In this document: piece by piece, positions 54,727 to 64,000 of the stretch
Numbering within the stretch: position 1 is the stretch's first letter
Layout: each line of letters opens with the position of its first letter
Source: Mycobacterium gallinarum
Lineage (GTDB): Bacteria > Actinomycetota > Actinomycetes > Mycobacteriales > Mycobacteriaceae
Direction: 5' to 3'
Length of the DNA stretch: 64,000 nucleotides
NCBI RefSeq assembly: GCF_010726765.1
Contig: NZ_AP022601.1
Location: 2,294,001-2,358,000, forward strand
The notes under the pieces: generated by a model
Told to the model about the DNA's origin: nothing
Seen by the model: only the letters and a program-made list of their open reading frames with translations
The model's database searches: none
Position numbers and translations under genes: made by a program

Positions 54727-56168
54727 GCATCACCGCCGGGTTTGCGTCGCTCGCGGCGGGCGGCCTTCCGCTCAGGGGCGCGGGGCCGATCCGTCTGCTC
54801 CAGTCGCACGTCGGTTCCGCGACCGGACAACGGCAGGTCAACACCGGCGGGCGTCTGCGGCTCCCAGTCGAATGTCATGTCGCCGATGGTGACCGCGCAG
54901 CCAGGCTTGGCGCCCAGGCGCAACAGTTCGTCCTCCACGCCGAGCCGTGCCAGCCGGTCGCCGAGGTAGCCGACGGCCTCGTCGTTGGTGAAATCCGTTT
55001 GGGCGATCCACCGTTCGGGCCGCGCACCGCGTACGACGAAACCGCCGTCCCCGTCGGACGCCACAGTGAAGCCGCTCTCGTTCACCGGGACCGGCCGGAT
55101 CACCGGCCTGCGGGGCACGGCGGCAGGCTGCGCCTTGCGATATTCCGACACCATGTCCCACAGCGCAAACGTCAACGGCCGCAATCCTTCTCGGGATACC
55201 GTCGACACCTCGAACACCGGCCAGCCGAACCTGCGGATGACTTCCTCGCGGACGAAGTCGGCGAGCTCGCGTGCTTCCGGCACGTCGATCTTGTTCAGCA
55301 CCACCGCGCGCGGCCGGGATGCCAGGTCGCCCAGGGTCGTATCACCCTGCAGCGTCGGGGTGTACGCGGCCAGCTCGGCTTCCAGTGCCTCGATGTCGGA
55401 TACCGGATCACGGCCGGGTTCCAGCGTTGCGCAGTCGACGACGTGCACCAAGACCGCGCACCGCTCGATATGGCGCAGGAATTCCAGTCCGAGACCACGT
55501 CCCTCCGATGCCCCGGGAATCAGGCCGGGAACGTCGGCGACGGTGAAGGTGTTCTCCCCTGCCGACACCACGCCCAGGTTGGGCGTCAGCGTGGTGAACG
55601 GGTAGTCGGCGATTTTGGGTTTGGCCGCCGAGATTGTCGAGACGAGCGACGACTTACCAGCTGACGGAAATCCGACCAGCCCTACGTCCGCAACCGTCTT
55701 CAACTCCAGGGTGAGGTCGCGGACCTGACCCTTCTCCCCGAGCAGCGCAAATCCCGGCGCTTTGCGCGCGCGAGACGCCAATGCGGCGTTGCCCAGCCCG
55801 CCGCGCCCGCCTGCCGCGGCGTCGAAGCGGGTGCCCGCGCCGACCAGGTCGGCGAGCAGCCTGCCCTTCTCGTCGAGCACGACCGTGCCGTCGGGCACCT
55901 TGACCTCGAGGTCGGCGCCTGCGGCCCCGTCGCGGTTGCCGCCCATGCCCTGCTTGCCGGACGGCGCATCGACATGAGGGTGGAAGTGGAAGTCGAGCAG
56001 GGTGTGCACCTGCGGGTCGACGACCAGCACGACGCTGCCGCCGCGCCCGCCGTTTCCGCCGTCGGGTCCGCCCAGTGGTTTGAACTTCTCGCGGTGAACC
56101 GACGCGCAGCCGTTACCGCCGTTGCCCGCCTTCGCGTGAATCACGACACGGTCGACGAACCGGGGCAT
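54723..56168 (-). CDS. obg: GTPase Obg
   Basis: 481 aa. Glycine-rich OBG domain ([16 protein letters not shown]), GTPase domain with P-loop [13 protein letters not shown]3 DVPGLIPGA and NKID, then a C-terminal OCT domain and a basic extension ending RREPKPGG-like. It is needed for 50S ribosome maturation and stress control. The order rplU-rpmA-obg-proB follows M. tuberculosis. A long palindrome lies immediately before its start. Confidence 0.97.
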   Translation of the reverse strand: MPRFVDRVVIHAKAGNGGNGCASVHREKFKPLGGPDGGNGGRGGSVVLVVDPQVHTLLDFHFHPHVDAPSGKQGMGGNRDGAAGADLEVKVPDGTVVLDEKGRLLADLVGAGTRFDAAAGGRGGLGNAALASRARKAPGFALLGEKGQVRDLTLELKTVADVGLVGFPSAGKSSLVSTISAAKPKIADYPFTTLTPNLGVVSAGENTFTVADVPGLIPGASEGRGLGLEFLRHIERCAVLVHVVDCATLEPGRDPVSDIEALEAELAAYTPTLQGDTTLGDLASRPRAVVLNKIDVPEARELADFVREEVIRRFGWPVFEVSTVSREGLRPLTFALWDMVSEYRKAQPAAVPRRPVIRPVPVNESGFTVASDGDGGFVVRGARPERWIAQTDFTNDEAVGYLGDRLARLGVEDELLRLGAKPGCAVTIGDMTFDWEPQTPAGVDLPLSGRGTDVRLEQTDRPRAPERKAARRERRKPGGDA

Positions 56169-56183
56169 CGGTGTTCCTTTCCA

Positions 56184-56246
56184 TGTCGAAATCTACGTTT
56201 TGCAGAGAAAGTGCGAGTACCCAGCTGCAAAACGTCGATTGCGACA
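56184..56246. repeat. 22-base imperfect palindrome between rpmA and obg
   Basis: Arms 56184-56205 and 56225-56246 match over 22 bases with two mismatches around a 19-base spacer. It sits between the rpmA stop (56261) and the obg start (56168), so transcripts reading toward obg would fold into a strong stem-loop just ahead of the obg ribosome-binding site. It lacks the U-run of a classical terminator on the obg side. Confidence 0.6.
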
Positions 56247-56260
56247 TCAAGGAGCGAGTA

Positions 56261-56527
56261 CTAGGCCTCCGAAGCGACCGGTCGCACGACGCTGACCGTC
56301 TTGCGACCACGCTTGGTGCCGAAAGTGACCGCACCGGGAGCCGTGGCGAACAGCGTGTCGTCCCCGCCGCGCCCGACGTTCACGCCGGGGTGGAAATGAG
56401 TACCGCGCTGGCGGACGATGATCTCGCCAGCCTTGACGATCTGGCCGCCGAACCGCTTGACGCCGAGCCGCTGGGCGGCTGAGTCGCGACCGTTACGTGA
56501 GCTGGAAGCGCCCTTCTTGTGTGCCAT
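56261..56527 (-). CDS. rpmA: 50S ribosomal protein L27
   Basis: 88 aa. Starts [19 protein letters not shown], then [22 protein letters not shown] and [16 protein letters not shown], which is L27. The N-terminal tail reaches the peptidyl transferase centre. Follows rplU by 13 bases on the minus strand. C-terminus [13 protein letters not shown]. Confidence 0.98.
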   Translation of the reverse strand: MAHKKGASSSRNGRDSAAQRLGVKRFGGQIVKAGEIIVRQRGTHFHPGVNVGRGGDDTLFATAPGAVTFGTKRGRKTVSVVRPVASEA

Positions 56528-56540
56528 GTGTCGCCTCCTA

Positions 56541-56864
56541 CTACTTGATTCCGGTGACCTTGAGGACCGTCAGCTGCTGACGGTGACCCTGCCGCTTGTG
56601 ATAGCCGGTCTTGTTCTTGAACTTGTGGATGCGGATCTTGGGACCCTTGGTGTGCTCGAGCACCTCGCCGGTGACGGCGACCTTCTCCAGCGCCTTGACG
56701 TCGGTGGTGACCTTCGCACCGTCGACCACCAGGGCCACCGGCAGCGACACGCTCGCGCCGGCCTCGGCCTCGATCTTCTCGACCTTCACCACGTCGCCAA
56801 CCGCGACCTTGTACTGCTTGCCGCCGGTCTTGACGATCGCGTACGTGGCCTTATCGCCTGCCAT
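56541..56864 (-). CDS. rplU: 50S ribosomal protein L21
   Basis: 107 aa. [19 protein letters not shown], then [16 protein letters not shown] and [20 protein letters not shown], the L21 signature that contacts 23S rRNA. First gene of rplU-rpmA, with obg downstream. The 188 bases before its start (to the rne stop) should hold the promoter; I see no clear hexamers. The dctA gene of M. tuberculosis that separates rplU from rne is absent here. Confidence 0.98.
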   Translation of the reverse strand: MAGDKATYAIVKTGGKQYKVAVGDVVKVEKIEAEAGASVSLPVALVVDGAKVTTDVKALEKVAVTGEVLEHTKGPKIRIHKFKNKTGYHKRQGHRQQLTVLKVTGIK

Positions 56865-57052
56865 CAGGTCCTTCTTCTTCTCGTCTCCGGGCGCGCGCTA
56901 CTGGTGGCTGCGCATGTCTGGGTTGCTGGGTCTTTCTAGTTCTTTCCGAGCCGCCGGCCTCCGGGCCTGGCGACAACTGCCCAAGATTACTTGAGTCGCG
57001 CGGCGAGGGTCAAATCACCGCAGGTCACGCCACCCCAGGTCAGCGCGTGCGG

Positions 57053-59890
57053 TCAGTCCTCGTTGATCGGCGGTCCCGCAGGCCTGGCCGCCGCGCGGCG
57101 ACGGTGCCGACCGGCCGGAACGACGACCTGAGCCGGTTCGGGCTCCTCGAAGTCCTCGTCGTCCTCGTCGTCGGAGTCCTCGTCGTCCTCGAAGTCCTCG
57201 TCGTCGTCGGAGTCCTCGTCGTCGTCGTCGTCAGAGTCCTCGTCGTCGGAGTCCTCGTCGTCGTCCTCGTCGGAGTCAGCGCCGATAACCTCGATGTCGT
57301 CGTCGTCCTCGTCGTCCTCGTCGTCATCCAGGTCGATGTCGTCCTCATCGGACTCGTCATCCGAATCCTCGTCGGTGTCGTCGAAGTCCTCTTCCGAGTC
57401 CTCCTCCGGGGCCTCGGCGACGGCTTCGCGAATGGTCTCCGAATCGACTTCGGCGACTTCCTCGGGAGCGGCCTCCGAGTCCACCTCGTCCTCGTCGTCC
57501 TCATGACGACCGTTGGCCGCGGCCATCGCCTTGAACATCGGATGCTCGCCGGCGGGATGCGGTGGCACCTTGGCGACGGGAACATCCTCGGCCTTGGCGC
57601 CACGCTTACCGCGCTTGCCCCGACGCCCGCCCGTCTCGGCCTTGCGCCCACCACCGTTGGACGTCGAGTCGACGGGGTCGCCGTGCAACAGGATTCCCCT
57701 GCCGCCACATTCCGAGCAGGTCGTCGAGAAAGCCTCGATCAGCCCGGTGCCCAACTTCTTTCGCGTCAGCTGCACCAAACCGAGCGACGTCACCTCGGAC
57801 ACCTGATGCCGGGTGCGGTCGCGTGCCAGCGCTTCGGTCAGCCGCCGCAGCACGAGGTCGCGGTTGGACTCCAGCACCATGTCGATGAAGTCGATGACCA
57901 CGATGCCGCCGATATCGCGCAGCCTCAGCTGGCGGACGATCTCCTCGGCGGCCTCGAGGTTGTTGCGGGTGACGGTCTGCTCCAGGTTTCCACCCGAGCC
58001 GGTGAACTTTCCGGTGTTCACGTCGACCACCGTCATGGCCTCGGTGCGGTCGATGACCAACGTTCCACCGGACGGCAACCACACCTTGCGGTCCATGGCC
58101 TTCGCCAGCTGCTCGTCGATGCGGTGCACGGCGAACACGTCAGGGCCGTCGGGGGCGGCGGTCTCGTACTTGTTCATCCGCGGAACGAGCTCGGGCGCTA
58201 CCGAATTCACGTACTCGTTGATGGTGTTCCAGGCCTCGTCGCCGGAGACGATGAGACCGGTGAAGTCCTCGTTGAACAGGTCGCGGATCACCTTCACCAG
58301 CACGTCGGGTTCTTCGTAGAGCGCGACGGCAGCGCCGGCCGCCTTCTTCTTGGTCTCGACGGCCTTGGATTCGATCTGCGTCCAGCGTTCCTGCAACCGG
58401 TTGACGTCGGTGCGGATGTCTTCTTCCTTGACGCCCTCCGACGCGGTGCGGATGATCACGCCCGCCTCGGCCGGCACGACCTCGCGCAGGATCTCCTTGA
58501 GCCGCTGCCGCTCGGTGTCGGGCAGCTTGCGGCTGATCCCGGTCGACGACGCACCCGGCACGTAGACCAGATACCGGCCGGCCAGCGAGACCTGCGTGGT
58601 CAAGCGAGCTCCCTTGTGCCCGACCGGGTCCTTGCTGACCTGCACGACGACGTAGTCGCCGGGCTTGAGCGCTTGTTCGATCTTGCGGGCGGCGCCGCCG
58701 AGACCGGCTGCCTCCCAGTTCACTTCGCCCGCGTAGAGCACGCCGTTGCGACCGCGGCCGATGTCGACGAATGCGGCCTCCATCGAGGGCAGCACGTTCT
58801 GCACGATGCCCAGATAGATGTTGCCGACCAGCGACGCCGACGCCGCCGACGTCACGAAATGTTCGACGACGACGCCGTCTTCGAGTACGGCGATCTGCGT
58901 GTAGCGCGCGCCCTCGTGTGGTGGTTCGGTGCGGACCTTGTCGCGCACGACCATCATCCGCTCGACGGCTTCGCGCCGGGCGAGGAACTCCGCCTCGCTC
59001 AGGATCGGCGGCCGGCGGCGTCCGGCGTCGCGTCCGTCCCGACGGCGCTGCCGCTTGGCCTCCAACCGGGTCGACCCGTTGATGCCCTGGATCTCGCCGT
59101 CGCCGGACTTGCCCGACTTGTCGCCGCGGCCGGACTTACGCGGCTCGCGCTCGTGGACGACGGTGTTCGGCGGGTCGTCCGACGATCCGCCCTCGCTGTC
59201 GTCCCCGGAGCCGGACTTGCGGCGCCGGCGCCGGCGACGGCGACGTGTGCCGCCTTCACCGCCCGCGCTGTCGTCATCGCCGCTGTCGTCGTCGGAGTCA
59301 TCGGAATCGTCGGAGTCGTCTGAATCGTCGCCGGAGTCCTGGCTGCGACCGTCGGACTCGCCCTCGTCGGAGTCTTCGCCATTTTGTTCGCCACGACCCC
59401 GCCCACGTCCGCGACGCCCGCGACGCCTGCGCCGAGCCGACGGCTTGTCGGGCTGCTCGTCGTCGGAATCCGGACCGGAGTCGTCGTCGGTCTCGTCGTC
59501 GTCATCGTCATCATCGTCCGAGTCGTATTCGACCCGTATCGGCTGAGGCGCCATGAACAGCGGCTGGTAGTGCGCACGCTCGGGCACTTCCTGGGTGGTG
59601 TCGAGCATCAGCCGGGATTCGGGCTCGTCGGCGTCCTCACCGTCGGTGTCGTCACCGTCAGTGTCGTCACCGTCGGTGTCCTCACCGTCGGCGTCCTCAC
59701 CGTCGCGATCATCAGCCTCGGCCGCTGGCTCCTCGGCCTCGACGTCCTCCGCGACCGCCTCCGCACCGACCCCAGCGTCGGGCTCTTCGGGCTGCTCAGC
59801 GGGCGGCGGGACGGTCAGCGTCTCTGGCTGAACATCCTCCGCGTGCTGCGATTCTTCTGATGGGGCTTCGGTATGGGCATCGTCGGCCAC
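57053..59890 (-). CDS. rne: Ribonuclease E
   Basis: 945 aa from GTG 59890, chosen because aaaggag lies 7 bases before it; an upstream in-frame start at 59935 has no such site. Order: an acidic low-complexity N-terminus with GDDTD repeats, an S1-containing catalytic core (RMMVVRDKVRTEPPHEG, GNIYLGIVQNVLPSMEAAFVDIG, FTGLIVSGDE, GIVVIDFIDM) and the Zn-link Cys pair TTCSECGGRG, then a C-terminus of Asp/Glu/Ser runs. It cleaves mRNA and precursor rRNA at single-stranded AU-rich sites and is essential in mycobacteria. Corresponds to Rv2444c. Confidence 0.96.
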   Translation of the reverse strand: MADDAHTEAPSEESQHAEDVQPETLTVPPPAEQPEEPDAGVGAEAVAEDVEAEEPAAEADDRDGEDADGEDTDGDDTDGDDTDGEDADEPESRLMLDTTQEVPERAHYQPLFMAPQPIRVEYDSDDDDDDDDETDDDSGPDSDDEQPDKPSARRRRRGRRGRGRGRGEQNGEDSDEGESDGRSQDSGDDSDDSDDSDDSDDDSGDDDSAGGEGGTRRRRRRRRRKSGSGDDSEGGSSDDPPNTVVHEREPRKSGRGDKSGKSGDGEIQGINGSTRLEAKRQRRRDGRDAGRRRPPILSEAEFLARREAVERMMVVRDKVRTEPPHEGARYTQIAVLEDGVVVEHFVTSAASASLVGNIYLGIVQNVLPSMEAAFVDIGRGRNGVLYAGEVNWEAAGLGGAARKIEQALKPGDYVVVQVSKDPVGHKGARLTTQVSLAGRYLVYVPGASSTGISRKLPDTERQRLKEILREVVPAEAGVIIRTASEGVKEEDIRTDVNRLQERWTQIESKAVETKKKAAGAAVALYEEPDVLVKVIRDLFNEDFTGLIVSGDEAWNTINEYVNSVAPELVPRMNKYETAAPDGPDVFAVHRIDEQLAKAMDRKVWLPSGGTLVIDRTEAMTVVDVNTGKFTGSGGNLEQTVTRNNLEAAEEIVRQLRLRDIGGIVVIDFIDMVLESNRDLVLRRLTEALARDRTRHQVSEVTSLGLVQLTRKKLGTGLIEAFSTTCSECGGRGILLHGDPVDSTSNGGGRKAETGGRRGKRGKRGAKAEDVPVAKVPPHPAGEHPMFKAMAAANGRHEDDEDEVDSEAAPEEVAEVDSETIREAVAEAPEEDSEEDFDDTDEDSDDESDEDDIDLDDDEDDEDDDDIEVIGADSDEDDDEDSDDEDSDDDDDEDSDDDEDFEDDEDSDDEDDEDFEEPEPAQVVVPAGRHRRRAAARPAGPPINED
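57120..57420 (+). repeat. Asp/Glu/Ser-codon repeat in rne C-terminus
   Basis: Plus strand shows a near-continuous run of tcc/tcg/ctc triplets. On the coding strand they encode EDSDD, DDDDED and FEDDED-like blocks in the disordered C-terminal tail of RNase E. It is a simple sequence that may vary in length. Confidence 0.75.
59633..59707 (+). repeat. Five tandem 15-base repeats in rne N-terminus
   Basis: Five head-to-tail 15-base units (starting 59633, 59648, 59663, 59678, 59693) differ by one to three bases each. On the minus strand they encode GEDAD/GEDTD/GDDTD pentapeptides in the acidic N-terminus of RNase E. A natural VNTR candidate. Confidence 0.85.
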
Positions 59891-60201
59891 GTATTCTCCT
59901 TTAGCCCCCGGGCGCGTCCTGTTTGACGCGGCCACGCGAGGGCTTCCGCTATTGACCCGGGTTCACTTCGCCCGAGCTTGTTATGGTCTCGCTCCGATCA
60001 ATCCCCAGGTTGGGGACCGTCAGTGCCGGTCTGAATGATGGCTGGACGGTCTGCGCCGCACCGCGCGTGGCGATGGTCGCGCACGTCAAAGTCTTCATTC
60101 GGGCATCCACCCGCTGGTTAATCGGCCGGTTACCCGCGCCCAGTATCCCACATCACGCCGCCGCGCCCGACCAAGCTGGCCGAGCTGGTTATTTGCGGGC
60201 C
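59891..60201 (-). promoter_or_regulatory. rne leader/promoter region (311 bases without a gene)
   Basis: The space between ndk and the rne start holds only the rne ribosome-binding site (aaaggag just upstream of 59890). I see no convincing -35/-10 pair, hairpin or small ORF of interest. A long 5' leader is reported for M. smegmatis rne, so this may be transcribed as an untranslated leader; inference. Confidence 0.4.
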
Positions 60202-60621
60202 CTATGCGCCGGCGAACCACAGGCCGATCTCGCGCGCGGCCGACTCCGGCGAATCCGAGCCGTGCACCAGGTTGTCCTGGGTGATCAGCGCGAAATCGCC
60301 GCGGATTGTGCCCGGCGCGGCCTTCTCGACAGGGTCGGTTCCGCCCGCGATCTGACGAAACGCCGCGATGGCCCGCGGGCCTTCGACGATGGCCGCGACG
60401 ACGGGCCCGGAGGTGATGAACTCCAGCAGCGACCCGAAGAACGGCTTGCCCTCATGCTCGGCGTAGTGCCGGCGGGCACGCTCGTCGCTGACGTTCTGCA
60501 GCTGCATAGCCGCGATGGTCAGCCCCTTGCGTTCGATTCGGCTGAGAATCTCGCCGATCAGCTGTCGCTTGACGCCGTCGGGCTTGATCAATACGAGGGT
60601 GCGCTCGGTCGGCTCAGTCAC
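60202..60621 (-). CDS. ndk: Nucleoside diphosphate kinase
   Basis: 139 aa. [47 protein letters not shown] and the active site NLVHGSDS with phospho-His120. It balances nucleoside triphosphates with ATP. Corresponds to Rv2445c, directly after rne in M. tuberculosis. Start overlaps the end of the next gene by 8 bases. Confidence 0.97.
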   Translation of the reverse strand: MTEPTERTLVLIKPDGVKRQLIGEILSRIERKGLTIAAMQLQNVSDERARRHYAEHEGKPFFGSLLEFITSGPVVAAIVEGPRAIAAFRQIAGGTDPVEKAAPGTIRGDFALITQDNLVHGSDSPESAAREIGLWFAGA

Positions 60622-61033
60622 GCGGGCCAGCGTAGCTGGACTGGTCCGGGGGGCCTTGCTGGCCGGGCAGCAGTCCCCGCTTCTGCCTGCGCAACACCTC
60701 GACGCGCAGGTAGGCGATCAGCAGCCACACGCCGAGGAACACCAGGCCGATGAAGCCGATGGCGCCGTGCACGAAAACTCCTGCGATCACCACCAGCTGC
60801 AATGCCAGGTTGGCCCAGATGGCCCACGCCCGCCCCTGAATTCCGGCGAACAGCACCAGCACCGCGGCGAGCCCGACCAGATACCCGCCGCTGACGGCCG
60901 TCAGCCCGCCGCCGATACGCGCCACGACGGGCAGCGCGAGCAGTACGACGATCGCCTCCAGGATCAGCGTGCCTGCCATCACGCCGCGAAAGCTCTTCCA
61001 GGGGTCGGGCTGGCCCTGCGGTTGCTCGGTCAT
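60614..61033 (-). CDS. DUF4233-like membrane protein (Rv2446c-type)
   Basis: 139 aa with four hydrophobic helices: [49 protein letters not shown] and [18 protein letters not shown]. Short basic/polar C-terminus ([19 protein letters not shown]). The same small membrane gene lies between ndk and folC in M. tuberculosis (Rv2446c). Function unknown. 4-base overlap with folC. Confidence 0.87.
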   Translation of the reverse strand: MTEQPQGQPDPWKSFRGVMAGTLILEAIVVLLALPVVARIGGGLTAVSGGYLVGLAAVLVLFAGIQGRAWAIWANLALQLVVIAGVFVHGAIGFIGLVFLGVWLLIAYLRVEVLRRQKRGLLPGQQGPPDQSSYAGPRD

Positions 61034-62442
61034 TCGGGGTCCCTGCCGAACAGCGTCCGCGCCGCGCCTGCCGTGACGACCGAACCGGTGATCACCATGC
61101 CCACCCCTCCGAAGCCGCCGAGGCCCTCGCCTTCATTTCCGGCCTCCTCGACAAGTGCCGTGGCGGTCTCGATCGCGTCGGGCAACGCCGGTGCGACGAT
61201 CACCCGTTCCGGGCCGAACCGCTCCTCGGCGCGGATCGCCAGCGCCTCGACCTCCAGCGCGCGCGGCGAACCGTTGTGGGTCACCACGATCTGGTCGAGC
61301 ACGGGTTCGAGCGCGGTGAGGATCCCGTCGACGTCCTTGTCGGCCATCACCGCGACGACGCCGACCAGGAACCGGAAGTCGAATTCTTCCTGCAGCGCCT
61401 GCGCCAGTGCAACGGCACCCGCGGGATTGTGTGCGGCGTCGATGAAAACCGTTGGCGCACTGCGCAGCCGCTCGAGCCGACCGGGGCTGGTTACGGATGC
61501 GAAACCGGCGCGCACCGTGTCGATGTCGAGCTGTCGCTGCGCGCCCGCGCCGAAGAATGCCTCGACGGCGGCGAGCGCCACCGCCGCGTTGTGCGCTTGA
61601 TGCTCACCGTGGAGCGGCAGGAACACCTCGCTGTACACCCCGCCGAGGCCCTGCAGTTCGAGCAGCTGTCCCCCAACGGCGACCTGCCGGCCGAGCACGG
61701 CGAATTCCGAATCCTCGCGCGCCACGGCGGCGTCGGCCCGTACCGTCTGGGCCAGCAGCACTTCCATCGCTTCGGGCAGTTGACGCGCGATCACCGCGAC
61801 GGTATCGATGGGAACGAGATCGTCCTCCTGCTTCTTGATGACCCCCGCCTTCTCCCCGGCGATCTCGGCGATGGTGTCGCCCAGATAGTCGGCGTGGTCG
61901 ACCCCGATCGGGGTGATGACGGCGACGGGCGCGTCGATGATGTTGGTGGCGTCCCACCGCCCGCCGAGACCGACCTCGACAACGGCCACATCGACCGGCG
62001 CGTCGGCGAAGGCGGCGAAGGCCATCCCGGTCACGACCTCGAACTTGCTCATCGCAGGACCGCCCCCAGCTTCGGACTGCTGGTCGACGAGGTGCACGAA
62101 CGGTTCGATCTCGCCATAGGTCTCGACGTATTTCGCCGGGCTGATCGGTTTCCCGTCGATCGAGATGCGCTCGACCGCGGACTGCAGATGCGGGCTGGTG
62201 GTGCGGCCGGTGCGACGGCTGAAGGCGGTCAACAGCGCATCCACCATCCGAGCCACCGACGTCTTACCGTTCGTTCCGGCAATGTGGATCGACGGGTAGC
62301 TCCGCTGCGGTGAGCCGAGCAACTCCATCAGCGCCGAGATGCGGGTGGTGCTGGGCTCGAGTTTCGTTTCCGGCCAACGCTGATCGAGCAGATGCTCGAC
62401 CTGGAGCAGCGACGCGATCTCGTCCGGGGTGGGACCGGTCAT
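61030..62442 (-). CDS. folC: Folylpolyglutamate synthase / dihydrofolate synthase
   Basis: 470 aa. ATP loop [19 protein letters not shown], then [15 protein letters not shown] and [13 protein letters not shown]. It adds glutamates to folates and makes dihydrofolate from dihydropteroate. Corresponds to Rv2447c. Its start overlaps the valS stop by 4 bases, so valS and folC are translationally coupled. Confidence 0.95.
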   Translation of the reverse strand: MTGPTPDEIASLLQVEHLLDQRWPETKLEPSTTRISALMELLGSPQRSYPSIHIAGTNGKTSVARMVDALLTAFSRRTGRTTSPHLQSAVERISIDGKPISPAKYVETYGEIEPFVHLVDQQSEAGGGPAMSKFEVVTGMAFAAFADAPVDVAVVEVGLGGRWDATNIIDAPVAVITPIGVDHADYLGDTIAEIAGEKAGVIKKQEDDLVPIDTVAVIARQLPEAMEVLLAQTVRADAAVAREDSEFAVLGRQVAVGGQLLELQGLGGVYSEVFLPLHGEHQAHNAAVALAAVEAFFGAGAQRQLDIDTVRAGFASVTSPGRLERLRSAPTVFIDAAHNPAGAVALAQALQEEFDFRFLVGVVAVMADKDVDGILTALEPVLDQIVVTHNGSPRALEVEALAIRAEERFGPERVIVAPALPDAIETATALVEEAGNEGEGLGGFGGVGMVITGSVVTAGAARTLFGRDPE

Positions 62443-64000
62443 TTCATGCCGGCTAGGCGGGCCGTGATCCGGTCGACCTCTTCTCGGGCCACCTGCTGGC
62501 GGTTACGGATCTTGTCGACCACGTCGGCCGGGGCCTTGGCGAGGAACGCATCGTTGCCGAGCTTGCCTTCGGTGCCCGCGAGTTCCTTCTGCGCGGCGGC
62601 CAGATCTTTTTCGAGCCTGCGCCGTTCGGCCGCGACGTCGACGGTGCCGGAGGTGTCCAGTTCGAGCACGATGGTGGCCTGCGACAGCCTCACCTCGACC
62701 GCGGCCGACGGATCGAAGCCGTCTTTGGCCTCGGTCAGCCAGGCCAGCGCGGTGACGGCGGGCAGTTGGGCCTCGAGGCCCGCCTTCTCGACATCGGAGA
62801 GCCGCGCGGGCACCCGCTGACGGTCGTTGAGGCCCTGATCGCTGCGGAATCGGCGGATCTCGGTGATCAGCTTCTGCATGTCGGTGATTCGCTGTGTCGC
62901 AACCTGATCCACCGCGAAACCTGACGGCTGTGGCCAGTCGGCGATGACCAGCGACTCGCCACCGGTCAGCGTCTTCCACAACACTTCCGTGACGAACGGC
63001 ATGACCGGGTGCAGCAGCTTCAGCAGCGCATCGAGCACCGATGCCAGCACGGCCGTGGTGTGCTGAATACCGTCGGCGAGCTGCACCTTCGCCAATTCGA
63101 CGTACCAGTCGCAGAACTCGTCCCAGGCGAAATGGTAAAGCGACTCGCACGCGCGGCTGAACTCGTAGCTGTCCAACGCATCATCTACGTCGGCGCGAAC
63201 TTCTTCCAGCCGCCCGAGTATCCACCGGTCGGCGTCGGTCAGCTGGCTTGTGTCGGGCAGCGGAGCGGGTGCGGCGCCGTTCATCAACGCGAATCGGGTC
63301 GCGTTGAACAGCTTGGTGGCGAAGTTGCGCGACGCGCGGGCGTGGTCCTCGCCAATCGACAGGTCGCCGCCGGGGCTCGCACCGCGGGCAAGGGTGAACC
63401 GCAGCGCGTCGGCGCCGAACTTGTCGACCCAGTCGAGCGGGTCGATGCCGTTGCCGCGCGACTTGCTCATCTTGCGGCCGAACTCGTCGCGGATCAGCCC
63501 GTGCAGGAACACGTTCTCGAACGGCACCTGCGGCCCGCGCGTCCCCCCACTGGTGATGGCCGGGTCGTCGGCGACGAAGGTGCCGAACATCATCATCCGG
63601 GCCACCCAGAAGAACAGGATGTCGTACCCGGTGACCAGAACCGTTGTGGGGTAGAACTTCTCGAGTTCCTTCGTGTGCTCGGGCCAGCCCATCGTGGAGA
63701 ACGGCCAGAGCGCCGAGCTGAACCAGGTGTCCAGCACGTCGGGGTCCTGCTCCCAGCCCGCAGGCGGGGTCTCGTCCGGGCCGACGCACACCATGTCGCC
63801 GTCGGGGCCGTGCCAGATCGGGATGCGATGGCCCCACCACAGCTGGCGTGAGATGCACCAGTCGTGCATGTTGTCCACCCAGGCGAACCAGCGCGGCTCC
63901 AGGCTCGGCGGGTGGATCACGGTGCGGTGGTCACGCACGGCATCCCCGGCCGCGGCCGCCAGCGATTCGACCTTGACCCACCACTGCAGCGACAGCCGCG
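62439..64000 (-). CDS. valS: Valyl-tRNA synthetase (5' end outside window)
   Basis: C-terminal part, at least 520 aa; the minus-strand frame stays open to base 64000, so the start lies beyond the window. Visible blocks are [39 protein letters not shown] and the KMSKSRGNG signature, then anticodon-binding helices and the C-terminal coiled coil ([20 protein letters not shown]) that contacts tRNA. Charges tRNA-Val. Corresponds to Rv2448c. Confidence 0.96.
   Translation of the reverse strand, partial: RLSLQWWVKVESLAAAAGDAVRDHRTVIHPPSLEPRWFAWVDNMHDWCISRQLWWGHRIPIWHGPDGDMVCVGPDETPPAGWEQDPDVLDTWFSSALWPFSTMGWPEHTKELEKFYPTTVLVTGYDILFFWVARMMMFGTFVADDPAITSGGTRGPQVPFENVFLHGLIRDEFGRKMSKSRGNGIDPLDWVDKFGADALRFTLARGASPGGDLSIGEDHARASRNFATKLFNATRFALMNGAAPAPLPDTSQLTDADRWILGRLEEVRADVDDALDSYEFSRACESLYHFAWDEFCDWYVELAKVQLADGIQHTTAVLASVLDALLKLLHPVMPFVTEVLWKTLTGGESLVIADWPQPSGFAVDQVATQRITDMQKLITEIRRFRSDQGLNDRQRVPARLSDVEKAGLEAQLPAVTALAWLTEAKDGFDPSAAVEVRLSQATIVLELDTSGTVDVAAERRRLEKDLAAAQKELAGTEGKLGNDAFLAKAPADVVDKIRNRQQVAREEVDRITARLAGMK

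Noticed and set aside
57047..59323. Plus-strand open frame of 758 codons over rne
   Set aside because: Low-complexity Val/Leu/Arg translation opposite the acidic repeats of RNase E; a strand shadow.
59633..59707. CRISPR-like array
   Set aside because: The five 15-base units are directly adjacent without spacers and lie in frame inside rne.

Overview
The window is GC-rich actinobacterial DNA, and I read it as a non-tuberculous Mycobacteriaceae genome, probably a rapid grower (Mycolicibacterium type). Markers are an antigen 85 mycolyltransferase, the methylglucose lipopolysaccharide genes gpgP and octT, mycofactocin-type dehydrogenases, and a backbone whose order follows my memory of M. tuberculosis Rv2409c to Rv2448c. 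I see no rRNA, tRNA, CRISPR array, insertion sequence, integrase or PE/PPE gene.

Layout. 1-897: 3' part of an antigen 85 gene. 900-4434: transglutaminase, alpha-E and circularly permuted ATP-grasp operon. 4586-8206: rpsT, then the operon comEA-comEC-holA. 8365-38374: a block of about 30 kb rich in redox enzymes, lying where M. tuberculosis has eis. 38371-45328: degV, octT, gpgP, rsfS, nadD, VWA protein, MoxR ATPase, proA. 45402-53574: rbsK, a crotonase, a CmtR-like metal sensor with a cation transporter, a methyltransferase, nadE, a cysteine hydrolase, hsp20, a sirtuin and an unknown gene. 53629-64000: proB, obg, rpmA, rplU, rne, ndk, a small membrane protein, folC and the 3' part of valS.

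The 30 kb block looks like a second steroid-type ring-degradation locus. It holds relatives of KstD (two flavoproteins), KshA (Rieske oxygenase), HsaA (flavin-dependent aryl hydroxylase), HsaC (extradiol dioxygenase) and HsaD (C-C bond hydrolase). With them are two Baeyer-Villiger monooxygenases, seven short-chain dehydrogenases (two of mycofactocin type), an acyl-CoA dehydrogenase and ligase, two hormone-sensitive-lipase-type esterases, a hotdog thioesterase, a 2Fe-2S ferredoxin, NTF2-fold and dimeric-barrel proteins, and IclR and PadR regulators. Many genes overlap by 4 bases, so they form tight operons. Inferred chemistry is oxidation of hydroxyls, dehydrogenation and 9-alpha hydroxylation that open ring B, meta-cleavage of the resulting phenol, hydrolysis, then beta-oxidation-like steps. 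The true substrate is unknown. From memory, a PadR-controlled second steroid cluster (called C-19+) is known in M. smegmatis, and this may be a relative of it. Parts I could not match to a known role are the HxD...H protein at 28689-29765, the small cysteine protein coupled to KshA, and the amine-dehydrogenase-like gene at 37322.

Non-coding signals include three 7-base half-sites at 16-base spacing before the IclR gene, inverted repeats in the KshA/KstD and PadR divergent promoters, a likely operator before the metal sensor, and two long palindromes at 53574-53626 and 56184-56246.
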